Source of the DNA: Thermodesulfovibrionales bacterium
GTDB lineage: Bacteria; Nitrospirota; Thermodesulfovibrionia; Thermodesulfovibrionales; Dissulfurispiraceae
Direction of reading: 5' to 3'
Assembly (NCBI GenBank): GCA_020062545.1
Contig: JAGUWD010000007.1
Location: 124,001-188,000 of the forward strand
Length of the DNA: 64,000 nt
A model generated the notes under the pieces. It saw only the letters and a list, made by a program, of their open reading frames with translations. It searched no databases and had not been told where the DNA came from. Position numbers and translations under genes: made by a program. Positions 39,228 through 48,428 of the stretch are shown piece by piece (the stretch's first letter is position 1; each line of letters begins with the position of its first letter).

Positions 39228-39911
39228 TTGTTAAGAGTGGTTGGATATAAAGGTCTTGCAATAATATTGCTTATTTTCTTTTCCTGTATCTCTTTTGTTC
39301 AAAATTCCCACGCAGAATGGAAAGATTCAAAGGAATGCTTTTATCTTATTAAATCCGGCAGACACGATACGGTTATCAGCGACTCAAAATCCATTTTGAA
39401 AGAAGATAGCTGGAATGCTGATGCAAATGCGTGCCTTGTGATGGCCTATTATCTGAGCGACAGGAAATTTTTTGCAATGAAGAAAATAAGGGAGATAGAA
39501 GAGTCCCTTCCAAAAGAGGTTATAGATGAAATCCATGACAAGATATGGAATGATGTGCCTGAGCTTTTGGCAGAGAAAGAATATAGAAATAACTATACCA
39601 TCAGCGGCGGGGCATGTATTTTAAGGAACGTGACCTCGCTGGACGGCACAGGTTATATCATGATCGGCAATTACTTCAATCCCTTTAACTCATCGATAAG
39701 CAGGCATCTCCGTGCCTATAAATGCAATTCAGAAATGCAAGGATGCAAAGAGATAGACCACGTATGCCCCGACTGCAAACTCAAAGAGGAAGAGGCGAAG
39801 GTGATAGTAAAGGATTACAGGATTGTGGAGATAAAGAAGTTCAAGGACGTGGAGCTATCCCGTAATATCAGGTATATCTCGAAGATCCTCGAACTCGAAA
39901 GAAATCGATAA
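39228..39911 (+). CDS. Exported protein of unknown function
   Basis: From a TTG at 39228 behind GAAGGCGG the 227-residue product has a signal peptide (GLAIILLIFFSCISF, cleavage near SHAEW). The mature part has cysteine pairs around SEMQGCKEIDHVCPDCKLK near 170-190, which could bind a metal or form disulfides, and a charged C-terminus. A later GTG at 39237 could also serve. I do not recognise the family. It converges with the KimA-like gene. Confidence 0.7.
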   Translation: MLRVVGYKGLAIILLIFFSCISFVQNSHAEWKDSKECFYLIKSGRHDTVISDSKSILKEDSWNADANACLVMAYYLSDRKFFAMKKIREIEESLPKEVIDEIHDKIWNDVPELLAEKEYRNNYTISGGACILRNVTSLDGTGYIMIGNYFNPFNSSISRHLRAYKCNSEMQGCKEIDHVCPDCKLKEEEAKVIVKDYRIVEIKKFKDVELSRNIRYISKILELERNR

Positions 39912-39938
39912 CTTATCAGGACTTTTGTGGCAACAGGC

Positions 39939-41753
39939 TTATTCCTTTAAATGAAAAGGAACGCTTGTGGATACCACACCTTTCTTAAACAGGAGAATCC
40001 CCTTTATAAAAAGCGCTGTCTGGTTATGCAGGAGATGATGCCACCACTTTGACGGCACAAACTCCGGAAGCACAACAGTTATTACGCCATCCTGATAGGT
40101 ATTATGCACTTCGTCTATATAGTCTATTAATGGCTGTGTTATAGAGCGATACGGCGACTCAAGTATGATAAACTTCACTCCCATGCAATGCCTGTCCCAT
40201 TTTTGCTTTATTCTTACAGTTTCCATCTCGTCTATGCACACATAAACCGCTGTTACATCATCAGAAAGCGCTTTTGCATACCTGACTGCGTTGATTACAG
40301 CCTGCTGCAAGCCTGATATAGGAATGATGACAGAGTGATGCTTGAATTCTTTTTCGCCGATCAGGCATCTTTCGAGCGAGAGCTGCTCGGCTACAGAGAG
40401 GTAGTACTTATGTATCTTTTGTGTCAGCAATACCAGCGCTGGGATGGCGATAAGCACTATCCATGCGCCGTGTGAAAACTTTTCGACAGCGATTATCACG
40501 AGGACTACCCCGGTAACAATGCCTCCAATGCCATTTATGACGGCGCTCTTGAACCACCCCTTCCCCTTATCTTTTATCCAGTGCTTCACCATCCCCGCCT
40601 GTGACAGCGTAAAGGCGGTGAAAACTCCGACTGCGTAAAGAGGAATGAGCAAATGAGTCTCGCCTCTGAAGAGCACCAAAAGCAAGGCGGAGAGAAAACT
40701 GAGTATCAATATGCCATTGGAGAAGACGAGTTTATCGCCACGGTTGCTCAACTGTCTCGGCAGGTAACGGTCATTTGCCATAATAGAAGAAAGCCTCGGG
40801 AAATCGGAATACGATGTGTTTGCGGCAAGGATCAGTATCAGGGCGGTTGCAAACTGGATCGTGTAATAGACAGGGCCTTTGGAGAATATTGTCCTTGCAA
40901 GCTGGGAAAGGACGGTCTCGTTTTCATTTGGCAGGATCGCATAATAATGAGAGAAATAAGCTATGCCGATGGTGAGAATGCCGAGGATAAAGGCCATCCA
41001 TATGAGGGTGATCCCTGCGTTTTTTGCCTCAGGGGCTTTGAAGGCGCGAACGCCGTTTGAAACCGCCTCTATCCCGGTAAGGGTAGCACACCCCGAGGCA
41101 AAGGCCTTCAATATGATAAATATCGGAAATATGTTTGAAGTCGTCGCATTCAGTTCCTTATATGTAATTTGAGGAACAGAAAATGATTTCATCAAGCTTG
41201 CCCCTATAAGTAGCAGCAGGCTCCCGATAAAGATATATACTGGAAGAGTAAACACCTTGCCGGATTCCCTAACTCCTCTCAGGTTTACTATTGTAATGAA
41301 CAAAATGGACAAAAGGCACAAAAGCACTGTATGCGCCCGAAGCGATGGAAATGCCGAGGTGATAGCGGCAATACCCGCTGCAACGCTGACAGTTACGGTA
41401 AGGACATAATCTATAAGAAGTGCAGATCCAGCAACAAGACCCGGATATGTGCCGAGGTTGTCTTTCGCGACTATATACGCGCCTCCGCCAGATGAATATG
41501 CATGGATTGTCTGGTAATACGATGTTGCCACTATCGCAACGAGTATAACTATTGCAATGGCGATAGGTACCAAATAGTTAAGAAGCGCAGCTCCGCCTCC
41601 CACAAGGACAAACAGTATCTCCTCGGTTCCGTAGGCAACTGACGAAAGCGGATCCGACGAGAATACCGCGAGTCCCATTTTCTTTGAAAGGCGTTCGTAT
41701 TTTTCTTTGACCGTTTCAATAGGTTTTCCAATGAGGAAAGTTTTGATGGACAT
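39939..41753 (-). CDS. KimA-like APC-superfamily potassium transporter
   Basis: The ATG at 41753 has AAGGAGGAGAT upstream and gives 604 residues, the length of B. subtilis KimA (607). The product has about twelve membrane helices, the SSDPLSSVAYGTEEI segment near the start, GGGAYIVAKDNLG, and a soluble C-terminal part (from about 480) that resembles a USP fold. A c-di-AMP riboswitch and terminator lie directly upstream, as for ydaO/kimA genes. High-affinity K+ uptake is therefore likely; amino-acid transport is the alternative for this superfamily. Confidence 0.88.
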   Translation of the reverse strand: MSIKTFLIGKPIETVKEKYERLSKKMGLAVFSSDPLSSVAYGTEEILFVLVGGGAALLNYLVPIAIAIVILVAIVATSYYQTIHAYSSGGGAYIVAKDNLGTYPGLVAGSALLIDYVLTVTVSVAAGIAAITSAFPSLRAHTVLLCLLSILFITIVNLRGVRESGKVFTLPVYIFIGSLLLLIGASLMKSFSVPQITYKELNATTSNIFPIFIILKAFASGCATLTGIEAVSNGVRAFKAPEAKNAGITLIWMAFILGILTIGIAYFSHYYAILPNENETVLSQLARTIFSKGPVYYTIQFATALILILAANTSYSDFPRLSSIMANDRYLPRQLSNRGDKLVFSNGILILSFLSALLLVLFRGETHLLIPLYAVGVFTAFTLSQAGMVKHWIKDKGKGWFKSAVINGIGGIVTGVVLVIIAVEKFSHGAWIVLIAIPALVLLTQKIHKYYLSVAEQLSLERCLIGEKEFKHHSVIIPISGLQQAVINAVRYAKALSDDVTAVYVCIDEMETVRIKQKWDRHCMGVKFIILESPYRSITQPLIDYIDEVHNTYQDGVITVVLPEFVPSKWWHHLLHNQTALFIKGILLFKKGVVSTSVPFHLKE

Positions 41754-41784
41754 ATCTCCTCCTTTTGAGGGGCAAACGGAGGCA

Positions 41785-41810
41785 ATAAAAAAACCGCCGG
41801 GCAGCGGTTT
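41785..41810 (-). terminator. Intrinsic terminator of the c-di-AMP riboswitch
   Basis: On the minus strand AAACCGC (41810-41804) pairs with GCGGTTT (41797-41791) around TGCCCG and is followed by a run of eight T. It sits between the aptamer and the ribosome-binding site, the position expected for an off-switch platform. Confidence 0.85.
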
Positions 41811-41819
41811 AAAATCCAT

Positions 41820-41945
41820 CCTTGCCCTTCCAAAAGCCTACGAGGTTAGCTGACGGGCTCGGGCCTGGAAGTGCCCTATCCATGAAGGAATACGCCCCTA
41901 AAATTGGGTCCCCCGCGTCCTCTCTTTGAGAGGACTTCGGCTGCT
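41820..41945 (-). promoter_or_regulatory. c-di-AMP riboswitch (ydaO/yuaA type)
   Basis: The minus strand shows the conserved blocks in order: CGCGGGGGACCCAATTTT, AGGGGCGTATTCC, AGGGCACTTCCAGGCCC and GAGCCCGTCAGCTAACCTCG, then TAGGCTTTTGGAAGG. The CCGTCAGCTAACCTCGTAGGC block is diagnostic of the ydaO/yuaA class. Binding of c-di-AMP should favour the terminator and switch the K+ transporter off, which implies that this organism makes c-di-AMP. Confidence 0.96.
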
Positions 41946-42016
41946 ATGTTAATTTCACAATACGCCTTTTCTAAAAAATTGTCAATAATTTTTTCGTCGG
42001 AAAATATCCAGCAGGA

Positions 42017-44659
42017 TTATCTTCTATGCGACACGATAAATTTTCTTGTCTCCTCTGCCGCAAAAAGGACAACTGCAAAAGGTATCAGTGCGAGCCATAT
42101 GTTTAGAGAAATCGGTGATGTTGAGAATATCTTATTTCCCCACGGGTGATAGACAATAAATAATTGCAGGGCAATTTCAAATGCTATTCCGATGAATATC
42201 AGCCTGTTCGAGAAAAGACCGATGCTGAATACAGACTCCCTGAATGAGCGGCAGGCAAAAACATTGGCAACCTGTGTAACTATAATAGCTGTAAGGCATG
42301 CAGTGGTGGCCTGCATGTAGAGAATATTGTTTGATGCGAGCATTTCCCCCCACTGCCAATCGCCTGATCTTAAGACATAGAAGAATCCGAAGAGTCCTGC
42401 TGCTGCCTCGATAGGGCCGAGAAATAGATATGCACGGCTCAGGAGTTTGAAATTCAGAAGCCTCTCTTTTGGATCCCTCGGAGGCTGTTTCATTAAATCC
42501 TTTGTTGGTTTCTCTGCCCCAAGTGCAAGGGCAGGAAGCATGTCTGTTCCGAGGTCAACAGCCAATATCTGCATAATTGTCAGAGGCAGAGGAATTCTGA
42601 AAACCACATAGGCTAAATAAGGCACAATTTCGGGTATATTAGAAGAGAATATGTAGCTTATAAATTTCCTGATGTTTTCATAAACTGCCCTTCCTTCTTC
42701 GATGGCATTCACGATTGTTGCAAAATTATCATCGAGGAGTATCATGTCTGCTGCTTCCTTTGCCACATCTGTTCCTGCAATTCCCATGGCAATGCCAATA
42801 TCTGCTTTTTTCAATGCAGGCGCATCATTCACACCATCTCCTGTAACTGCAACCCTTTCTCCCTCTTCTTTGAGAATCGATACAACCCGCATCTTATGCT
42901 TCGGGGTCATCCTCGCAAATATTATCTCTTTCTCTGAAAGTTTCTTCCCGAGTTCTCTGTCTGTCATCCTCACAAAATCATGACCTTCTATTACAACAGG
43001 ATTACCCTTTACAAGACCTATCTCCCTCGCAATAGCCATAGCAGTCCTGCTTCCGTCGCCTGTTATCATTATTACCTTTATTCCAGCATCATGGCATTTC
43101 CTTATGGCATCAGGAACTTCGGGCCTTGGAGGGTCTTCAAGACCTATTAAGCCGACAAATAACATATCTTTTTCGGGTTCTGAGTTTAGGGGTTGGAGTT
43201 CAGAGTATGCGAAGGAAAGAACTCTGAGCCCCGTATCCATCAATGAATGATATGCGTCTATGACCCCTTTTCTTAAATTCTCATCCATTGGAATAATGCT
43301 TCCGTTCATCATCAGACGATTGCATAATGGAAGCACGTTTTCCATTGCGCCCTTTGTGAAGGCGAATAATCCCTCCTCACCCCCCTTTGGAAAAGGGGGG
43401 TGAAGGGGGAGTCTATTAATTGTTGTCATCCTCTTTCTCTCTGAATCAAAGGGGATTTCTGATATTCTCTCTGACTTTATATCTCCGACATTTTCCCTTG
43501 CATATTTAAAGAGTGCGGTTTCTGTTGGATCTCCTTTGTATTGCCCATCGATGAACTTTGCATTATTACATAAGTAGGCTGTCTTTATTAAGAGATCGAT
43601 GGTGCTTTGTTGATTGTCAATGGTCCATATTTTCTTTACCTCCATTTTGTTTTGGGTGAGGGTGCCTGTTTTATCCGTGCATATCACAGTTACAGAGCCG
43701 AGTGTTTCTACAGATGCGAGCGTTTTTATTAATGCCTTTCTTTTAGCCATTCTCTGACTTCCCATTGCAAGTGAGAGCGTAACCGTTGGAAGCAGTCCCT
43801 CGGGTACATTTGCAACGATTATTCCTATGGCAAATATGAAGTTTTCCCAAAAACTTCTTCCGATAAGTTGACCGATGAAGAAAAAGACGATGCCCATTAC
43901 AGTGGCTAAAAAGGCGATGATCCTTGTGACCTTAACGATCTCTTTCTGAAGAGGGGTCGGGCCTGCTTCAACTGCGCTTGTCAGATGGGCGATGCGTCCG
44001 AACTCTGTCCTCATGCCTGTTGCAAAAGCGATAGCCTTCCCGGAGCCGCTCACGACGGTTGTTCCTGCAAAGGCGATGTTTCTGCTCTCTATTAATTCGC
44101 CATCGCATGGCTCATGCTGCAACGGCACCGGCTCTGATTCACCCGTAAGCGGTGCATTATTCACCATCAGGGATGTTGTATCTATAAGTCTTGAATCAGC
44201 AGGTATCTTGTCGCCTTCTGAAAGTACTATCAAATCCCCAGGCACTATCTCTCTTGCGGGTATTTCTTTTTCTTTTCCCTCCCTTATCACCCTTACATGA
44301 AAGGGCAGGAGGAGCTTTAACTTCTCGATAGATTTTTCTGCCCTGTATTCCTGAATGAATGTGAATGCAGCATTGATAAATATTACGCCTATTATTGCAA
44401 GTCCGAGGGTAAGCATGCCTTCACCAGGATGAAGATACTCTGATAAAAGGGCGAGTCCTGCACCAATCCAGAGGAGTATGGCAAGGAAATGTATGAACTG
44501 CTTGAGGAATCTTATGGACAGAGGCGTTTTTTTTACCTCTTTAATCTCATTTGGCCCGAATTCAGAAAAACGCTTTTTTGCTTCTTCTTCTGTAAGGCCG
44601 TTTTCTGATGTGACGAGATTTCTGAGAACTTCTTCTTTTTTGAGGTTATTGATTTTCAT
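42017..44659 (-). CDS. P-type cation-transporting ATPase (type II)
   Basis: The 880-residue pump has the cation-ATPase N-terminal domain (1-70), actuator loop with APLTGES, ICTDKTGTLTQNKMEVKK phosphorylation site, ITGDGSRTAMAIA and VAVTGDGVNDAPALKKADIG, and ten membrane helices. The helix-4 motif NVPEGLLPTVTLSLA, with PEGLL, is like Na+/K+-type (IIC) pumps, while bacterial Ca2+ pumps mostly have VPEGLP; the ion is therefore open. The nucleotide-binding region includes an in-frame GC-rich palindrome (43366-43412, encoding LPLHPPFPKGGEEG) and two short-repeat tracts (43170-43215, 43600-43630). Confidence 0.9.
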   Translation of the reverse strand: MKINNLKKEEVLRNLVTSENGLTEEEAKKRFSEFGPNEIKEVKKTPLSIRFLKQFIHFLAILLWIGAGLALLSEYLHPGEGMLTLGLAIIGVIFINAAFTFIQEYRAEKSIEKLKLLLPFHVRVIREGKEKEIPAREIVPGDLIVLSEGDKIPADSRLIDTTSLMVNNAPLTGESEPVPLQHEPCDGELIESRNIAFAGTTVVSGSGKAIAFATGMRTEFGRIAHLTSAVEAGPTPLQKEIVKVTRIIAFLATVMGIVFFFIGQLIGRSFWENFIFAIGIIVANVPEGLLPTVTLSLAMGSQRMAKRKALIKTLASVETLGSVTVICTDKTGTLTQNKMEVKKIWTIDNQQSTIDLLIKTAYLCNNAKFIDGQYKGDPTETALFKYARENVGDIKSERISEIPFDSERKRMTTINRLPLHPPFPKGGEEGLFAFTKGAMENVLPLCNRLMMNGSIIPMDENLRKGVIDAYHSLMDTGLRVLSFAYSELQPLNSEPEKDMLFVGLIGLEDPPRPEVPDAIRKCHDAGIKVIMITGDGSRTAMAIAREIGLVKGNPVVIEGHDFVRMTDRELGKKLSEKEIIFARMTPKHKMRVVSILKEEGERVAVTGDGVNDAPALKKADIGIAMGIAGTDVAKEAADMILLDDNFATIVNAIEEGRAVYENIRKFISYIFSSNIPEIVPYLAYVVFRIPLPLTIMQILAVDLGTDMLPALALGAEKPTKDLMKQPPRDPKERLLNFKLLSRAYLFLGPIEAAAGLFGFFYVLRSGDWQWGEMLASNNILYMQATTACLTAIIVTQVANVFACRSFRESVFSIGLFSNRLIFIGIAFEIALQLFIVYHPWGNKIFSTSPISLNIWLALIPFAVVLFAAEETRKFIVSHRR

Positions 44660-44668
44660 CTTATACCT

Positions 44669-44746
44669 GAATTGAGCGCTTCTAATTTAGAAATATATGT
44701 CAGATACGGCGAAAAGAGGCGCCTTTGAGCCGTGCCTGACATATAA
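44669..44746. repeat. Palindromic intergenic repeat, copy F (internally deleted)
   Basis: On the minus strand this reads as the outer parts of copies D and E: TATATGTCAGGCACGGCTCA, then TTTTCGCCGTATCTGACATA and the flank ATTAGAAGCGCTCAATT, but the central 90 or so bases are missing, leaving a compact hairpin. It lies between the UspA gene and the P-type ATPase gene. Confidence 0.75.
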
Positions 44747-44771
44747 AATCACTTAATTTATATAAGCATAT

Positions 44772-45611
44772 CTAATCTTCATGCCTCGGTTTCAGTATTA
44801 TCAAATCGCAGGGCGTCTCTCTCAGCACATCCTCCACGGGATTACCTTTAATAATGGATGACAGAAGCCCCCTTTCGCTGGCGCCCATTATTATGAGGTC
44901 ATGCCTTTTTGCAGCAGCCTCTATAGTTATACTCCGCGCTGTGATACCGGGTGCAAGCCTGCCCTCATGGGCAATTTCGTATCTTATAAGGTAATCCATA
45001 AAATCCTTTATGTTTTCAGGCAGTCTCTTTTCCCACTGGGCAGGCGTGAGATGTATTTCCCCGTAAAAGAATCTTGTTATCGGCCTTGTCACATGAAAAA
45101 TAAAGACCCTTGAATGAAAGCCCTCTGCCATCCTTGCGGTGAAATAAGCCCTCTCTTTTATATGATCGATCCTTGCTTTTAAAGGGACAAGGATTTTGTG
45201 AGGGTGTATCTTCCCGGTATGGACAACCCTTACAAGAGCTACCGAGCACGGGAGCTTCAGTGACAGATTTCGTGCAACAGTGCCTGCATAGAATCTTTTT
45301 TCTATGTCCTCCCTCCTTGTTGATGCAAATACGATGCTGATACCCTCATGCCTGACAATCTTGTTAATTTCTTCGACCGCATCTCCTGTCTCTGTGATGC
45401 CTTCTGCCTGTATGCCTGTTTCCACAGCCTCATTGAACAACCTTTTTATGGCATCTTCAGCCTTGCTGATGTTCTGTTGAGGCATGCCCTTTTCAGCAAT
45501 AAAGCAGAGATACAGTTTAGCTCCGCACACCCGTGCAAGGTTTAATGCATAGCGTGCGGCTATTTCCGAATTCAGATGTTCGTTGACTGCGGAGAGGACT
45601 TTCTTATACAT
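44772..45611 (-). CDS. Tandem-domain universal stress protein (UspA family)
   Basis: The 279-residue protein has two USP domains. The first (1-140) starts YKKVLSAVNEHLNSEIAARYAL; the second starts HPHKILVPLKARIDHIKERAYF and ends with IMGASERGLLSSIIKGNPVEDVL, the G-2x-G-9x-G(S/T)-type ATP-binding signature. The first domain lacks an equally clear signature. Function in ion stress is possible because a P-type ATPase and a K+ transporter are neighbours, but only proximity supports this. Confidence 0.9.
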   Translation of the reverse strand: MYKKVLSAVNEHLNSEIAARYALNLARVCGAKLYLCFIAEKGMPQQNISKAEDAIKRLFNEAVETGIQAEGITETGDAVEEINKIVRHEGISIVFASTRREDIEKRFYAGTVARNLSLKLPCSVALVRVVHTGKIHPHKILVPLKARIDHIKERAYFTARMAEGFHSRVFIFHVTRPITRFFYGEIHLTPAQWEKRLPENIKDFMDYLIRYEIAHEGRLAPGITARSITIEAAAKRHDLIIMGASERGLLSSIIKGNPVEDVLRETPCDLIILKPRHED

Positions 45612-45638
45612 ATTTAAACTATATCACATAAAACTGTG

Positions 45639-45825
45639 ATCCAGCGATAAGGATAAGTCTCTTTCGTTCAGAAGCTCTGCTCTGACAGTTCTAATGCTCC
45701 TTGCGCTACAGCCGCAAAACTCACCCTTCGGGTTCAAACACTTGCGGCTGTTTAACGCTCCAGTTGCAAAGAACTGTTACCAAAACATCGCTATTCACTT
45801 CAGAGCCCCATCCTTATCGCTGGAT
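45639..45825. repeat. Palindromic repeat family 2, copy H
   Basis: The ends are a perfect 16-bp inverted repeat, ATCCAGCGATAAGGAT (45639-45654) with 45810-45825. Inside is a second stem, ACAGCCGCAA with TTGCGGCTGT, around ACCCTTCGGGTT. The inner block AAGAACTGTTACCAAAACAT is shared with copy G at 39117. It fills the gap between uspA and the divergent sigma-54 activator gene; the last 70 bases of the gap hold that gene's leader. Confidence 0.75.
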
Positions 45826-45893
45826 TGGGTAAAACACTACAATAAAGTAATGAAACTTTACATTTTTGTAGCGCCTGAATTAAACTTAATTCC

Positions 45894-47429
45894 ATGAGCC
45901 GCAACTATGATAAAACAGTAGAAATCACTGCACTCTACGAGATTAGCAAGCTCCTCGGTTCATCCCTGAATCTTAAATCAAATCTCAGAGGGGTTATGAG
46001 GGTGCTCTCGGAATACCTGGATATGAAGAGGGGGACAGTGGCGCTAAGGAATAACAACGAGGTTTCGATTATTGCCGCACACGGCATGTCCGAGGAAGAG
46101 ATAAAGAGAGGAAGGTACAAACTCGGAGAAGGCATCATCGGCAGGGTTGCAAAGCACGGCTCTCCTATAGTAATTCCGAATATCGGCGATGAGCCTTTAT
46201 TTCTCAATAAAACAGGCTCAAGAGAGACCATAAGGAAAGAGAATATCGCATTTCTGTGCGTGCCTGTAAAATTCAAACATGAGATACTCGGTGTATTGAG
46301 CGTTGACAGGCTGTTCGGCTCAAAGGGCATATCTTTCGAGGAAGACCTCAGATTGCTGAAGATCATTGCCTCGCTTATGGCACAATCCGTAAAACTTCAT
46401 ATGGAAATTGAGAAGGAAAGAGAGGCATTCCTTGAAGAGAAGGAAAATCTCAAACAGCAGCTTAAAGGCAGATACAGGGTGGAAAATATAATTGGGCAGT
46501 CTGACAGGATGCAGGAGGTTTTTGAGGCTATTCACAGGGTTGCCCCCTCAAAGGCCAATGTGCTTTTGCGCGGCGAAAGCGGTACCGGCAAGGAACTGGT
46601 TGCAAAGGCAATCCATTATATGAGCCCGAGGTCTAAAGGTCCATTCATAAAATTCAACTGCGCTTCCATTCCTGAAGGGCTTCTCGAATCAGAACTATTC
46701 GGCCATGAAAAGGGCGCATTCACAGGCGCAACGGCTATGAGGAAGGGAAGGTTCGAGCTTGCAAACAATGGAACCATATTCCTTGATGAGATCGGTGACC
46801 TGCCTTTGACGCTTCAGCCGAAGATACTGAGGGTCTTGCAGGAAAAGGAGTTTGAAAGAGTCGGGGGAGAGAAGACTTTAAAGGTTGATGTAAGGCTTAT
46901 TGCTGCGACAAGCAGAAACCTCGAAGAACTTGTCTCATCAGGAAAGTTTAGAGAGGATTTATATTATCGCCTCAATGTTGTACCGGTATTTTTGCCCTCT
47001 CTTTGTGAAAGGAAAGAGGATATCCCTATTCTTGCCGAACACTTTTTGAAGAAATATAATGATGAAAATCAAAAATCCGTGAAAATTACACCCGAAGTCC
47101 TGAATATATTCTTAAACTATGACTGGCCTGGAAATGTGAGGGAGCTTGAAAATACAATAGAGAGGCTTGTTGTTATGGCGGCCGGCAAGAATATAACTTT
47201 ATCCGACCTGCCTTTGAATATCAGGGAACAATCCATGAAGGCAAGATACGCTGTCCATGTGAAAGATGCCCTTCCTTCAACAATAGAAGATATCGAAAAG
47301 ACAAAAATCATCGATGCCCTGCAGAGAACGGGATGGGTTCAGGCAAAGGCAGCAAAACTCCTCGGCATTACGCCGAGACAGATAGGGTATAAGATGAAGA
47401 AGTACAGTATCCAGGAAGTTCATAGTTGA
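45894..47429 (+). CDS. Sigma-54-dependent transcriptional activator with GAF domain
   Basis: The 511-residue regulator has an N-terminal GAF sensor (about 15-175), an AAA+ domain with [20 protein letters not shown] (Walker A), [13 protein letters not shown] (sigma-54 contact loop), [10 protein letters not shown] (Walker B) and the R-finger region, and a C-terminal Fis-type helix-turn-helix ([19 protein letters not shown]-like, [12 protein letters not shown]). The layout is that of NifA/FhlA-type activators. No nif or hydrogenase genes are adjacent, so the target and the GAF ligand are unknown. Confidence 0.95.
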   Translation: MSRNYDKTVEITALYEISKLLGSSLNLKSNLRGVMRVLSEYLDMKRGTVALRNNNEVSIIAAHGMSEEEIKRGRYKLGEGIIGRVAKHGSPIVIPNIGDEPLFLNKTGSRETIRKENIAFLCVPVKFKHEILGVLSVDRLFGSKGISFEEDLRLLKIIASLMAQSVKLHMEIEKEREAFLEEKENLKQQLKGRYRVENIIGQSDRMQEVFEAIHRVAPSKANVLLRGESGTGKELVAKAIHYMSPRSKGPFIKFNCASIPEGLLESELFGHEKGAFTGATAMRKGRFELANNGTIFLDEIGDLPLTLQPKILRVLQEKEFERVGGEKTLKVDVRLIAATSRNLEELVSSGKFREDLYYRLNVVPVFLPSLCERKEDIPILAEHFLKKYNDENQKSVKITPEVLNIFLNYDWPGNVRELENTIERLVVMAAGKNITLSDLPLNIREQSMKARYAVHVKDALPSTIEDIEKTKIIDALQRTGWVQAKAAKLLGITPRQIGYKMKKYSIQEVHS

Positions 47430-47456
47430 TGGTTTGTCATCCAGGTTAAGCGGTTA

Positions 47457-47647
47457 TATATGTTAGGCACGGCTCAAAGACTTTAAAAAGTGTTGGTTCA
47501 AGTGTATATATAAAATTATAAGAGCATTATCCAACAAGTATCCAATGTAGTAGCTGACGGATGCAAGATAAAAGTCTTTACAAGTGCGGGGTTTAAAGTC
47601 TTTTCGCCGCACCTAACATATATTTCTAAATTAGAAGCGCTCAATTT
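47457..47647. repeat. Palindromic intergenic repeat, copy E
   Basis: Left arm TATGTTAGGCACGGCTCAAA, GACTTTAAAAAGTGTTGGTT, and right arm CAAGTGCGGGGTTTAAAGTC, TTTTCGCCGCACCTAACATA; the arms and the central AACAAGTATnCAATGT match copy D. The unit's flank ATTAGAAGCGCTCAATTT ends exactly one base before the parA ATG, so the repeat forms the whole leader of that gene. The left/right arms show compensating changes (TTAGG with CCTAA here, CCTGA with a variant in D). Confidence 0.8.
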
Positions 47648-48421
47648 ATGGGAAAGATAATAGCTATAACGAATCAGAAGGGCGGGGTCGGCAAGACTAC
47701 AACAGCCCTGAATCTTTCAGCATCCCTTGCCCTCGCAAACGAAGACATCCTTGTAATAGATTCAGATCCCCAGGGCAATCTCACAAGCGGGTTTGGAATA
47801 AAAAAAGAGGGTATGAAGGCCGGCCTGTACGAGGTTTACAGCGGCAAGGTTTCTGTAGAGGAGGCCATGCAGCAGACCATTATTCCCAATCTTTATATCC
47901 TGCCGACTTCCATGGATTTGTTTGCAGCAGAGATAGAGTTGCTCGAACGTCCTGAGAGGGAAAATTTGCTGAAGATGCTGTTAAAGCCTTTTAAAGAAAA
48001 GTTCAGATATATATTTATAGACTGCCCTCCATCATTCGGTCTTCTCACGCTTAATGCACTTGTTGCAGCAGAATCAGTGCTGGTCCCTGTTCAGTGCGAG
48101 TATTTTGCAATGGAGGGTCTGAGCATTCTTATAAAGCTTCTCTGGAGAATACGCGGAGGTTTTAATGAAACCCTCGATATGGAGGGAATACTGCTCACCA
48201 TGTATAACAGGCACCTCGCATTATCAAGGCAGATATCGGATGATGTGAGGCGCATTTTCAAATCAAAGGTCTACGACACCATGATACCGAGAAATGTCAT
48301 ACTTGCAGAATCTCCAAGCCACGGCAAGCCTGCCGTGCTTTACGCTCCAAATTCATCCGGCGCACAGGGATATATTGCTCTGGCAAAGGAGATATTGAAC
48401 GAAAATAATCTGTTATTCTGA
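47648..48421 (+). CDS. ParA/Soj-family ATPase
   Basis: The 257-residue protein starts MGKIIAITNQKGGVGKTTTA with the deviant Walker A (11-18), has DSDPQGNLTSGFG and FIDCPPSFGLLTLNAL (Walker B) and the GYIALAKEIL end. It is chromosomal ParA/Soj length. No parB lies next to it, and the leader is a palindromic repeat with no visible ribosome-binding site (CGCTCAATTT before the ATG). It may act with a ParB encoded elsewhere or place other cargo. Confidence 0.92.
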   Translation: MGKIIAITNQKGGVGKTTTALNLSASLALANEDILVIDSDPQGNLTSGFGIKKEGMKAGLYEVYSGKVSVEEAMQQTIIPNLYILPTSMDLFAAEIELLERPERENLLKMLLKPFKEKFRYIFIDCPPSFGLLTLNALVAAESVLVPVQCEYFAMEGLSILIKLLWRIRGGFNETLDMEGILLTMYNRHLALSRQISDDVRRIFKSKVYDTMIPRNVILAESPSHGKPAVLYAPNSSGAQGYIALAKEILNENNLLF

Positions 48422-48428
48422 TTGTAAA

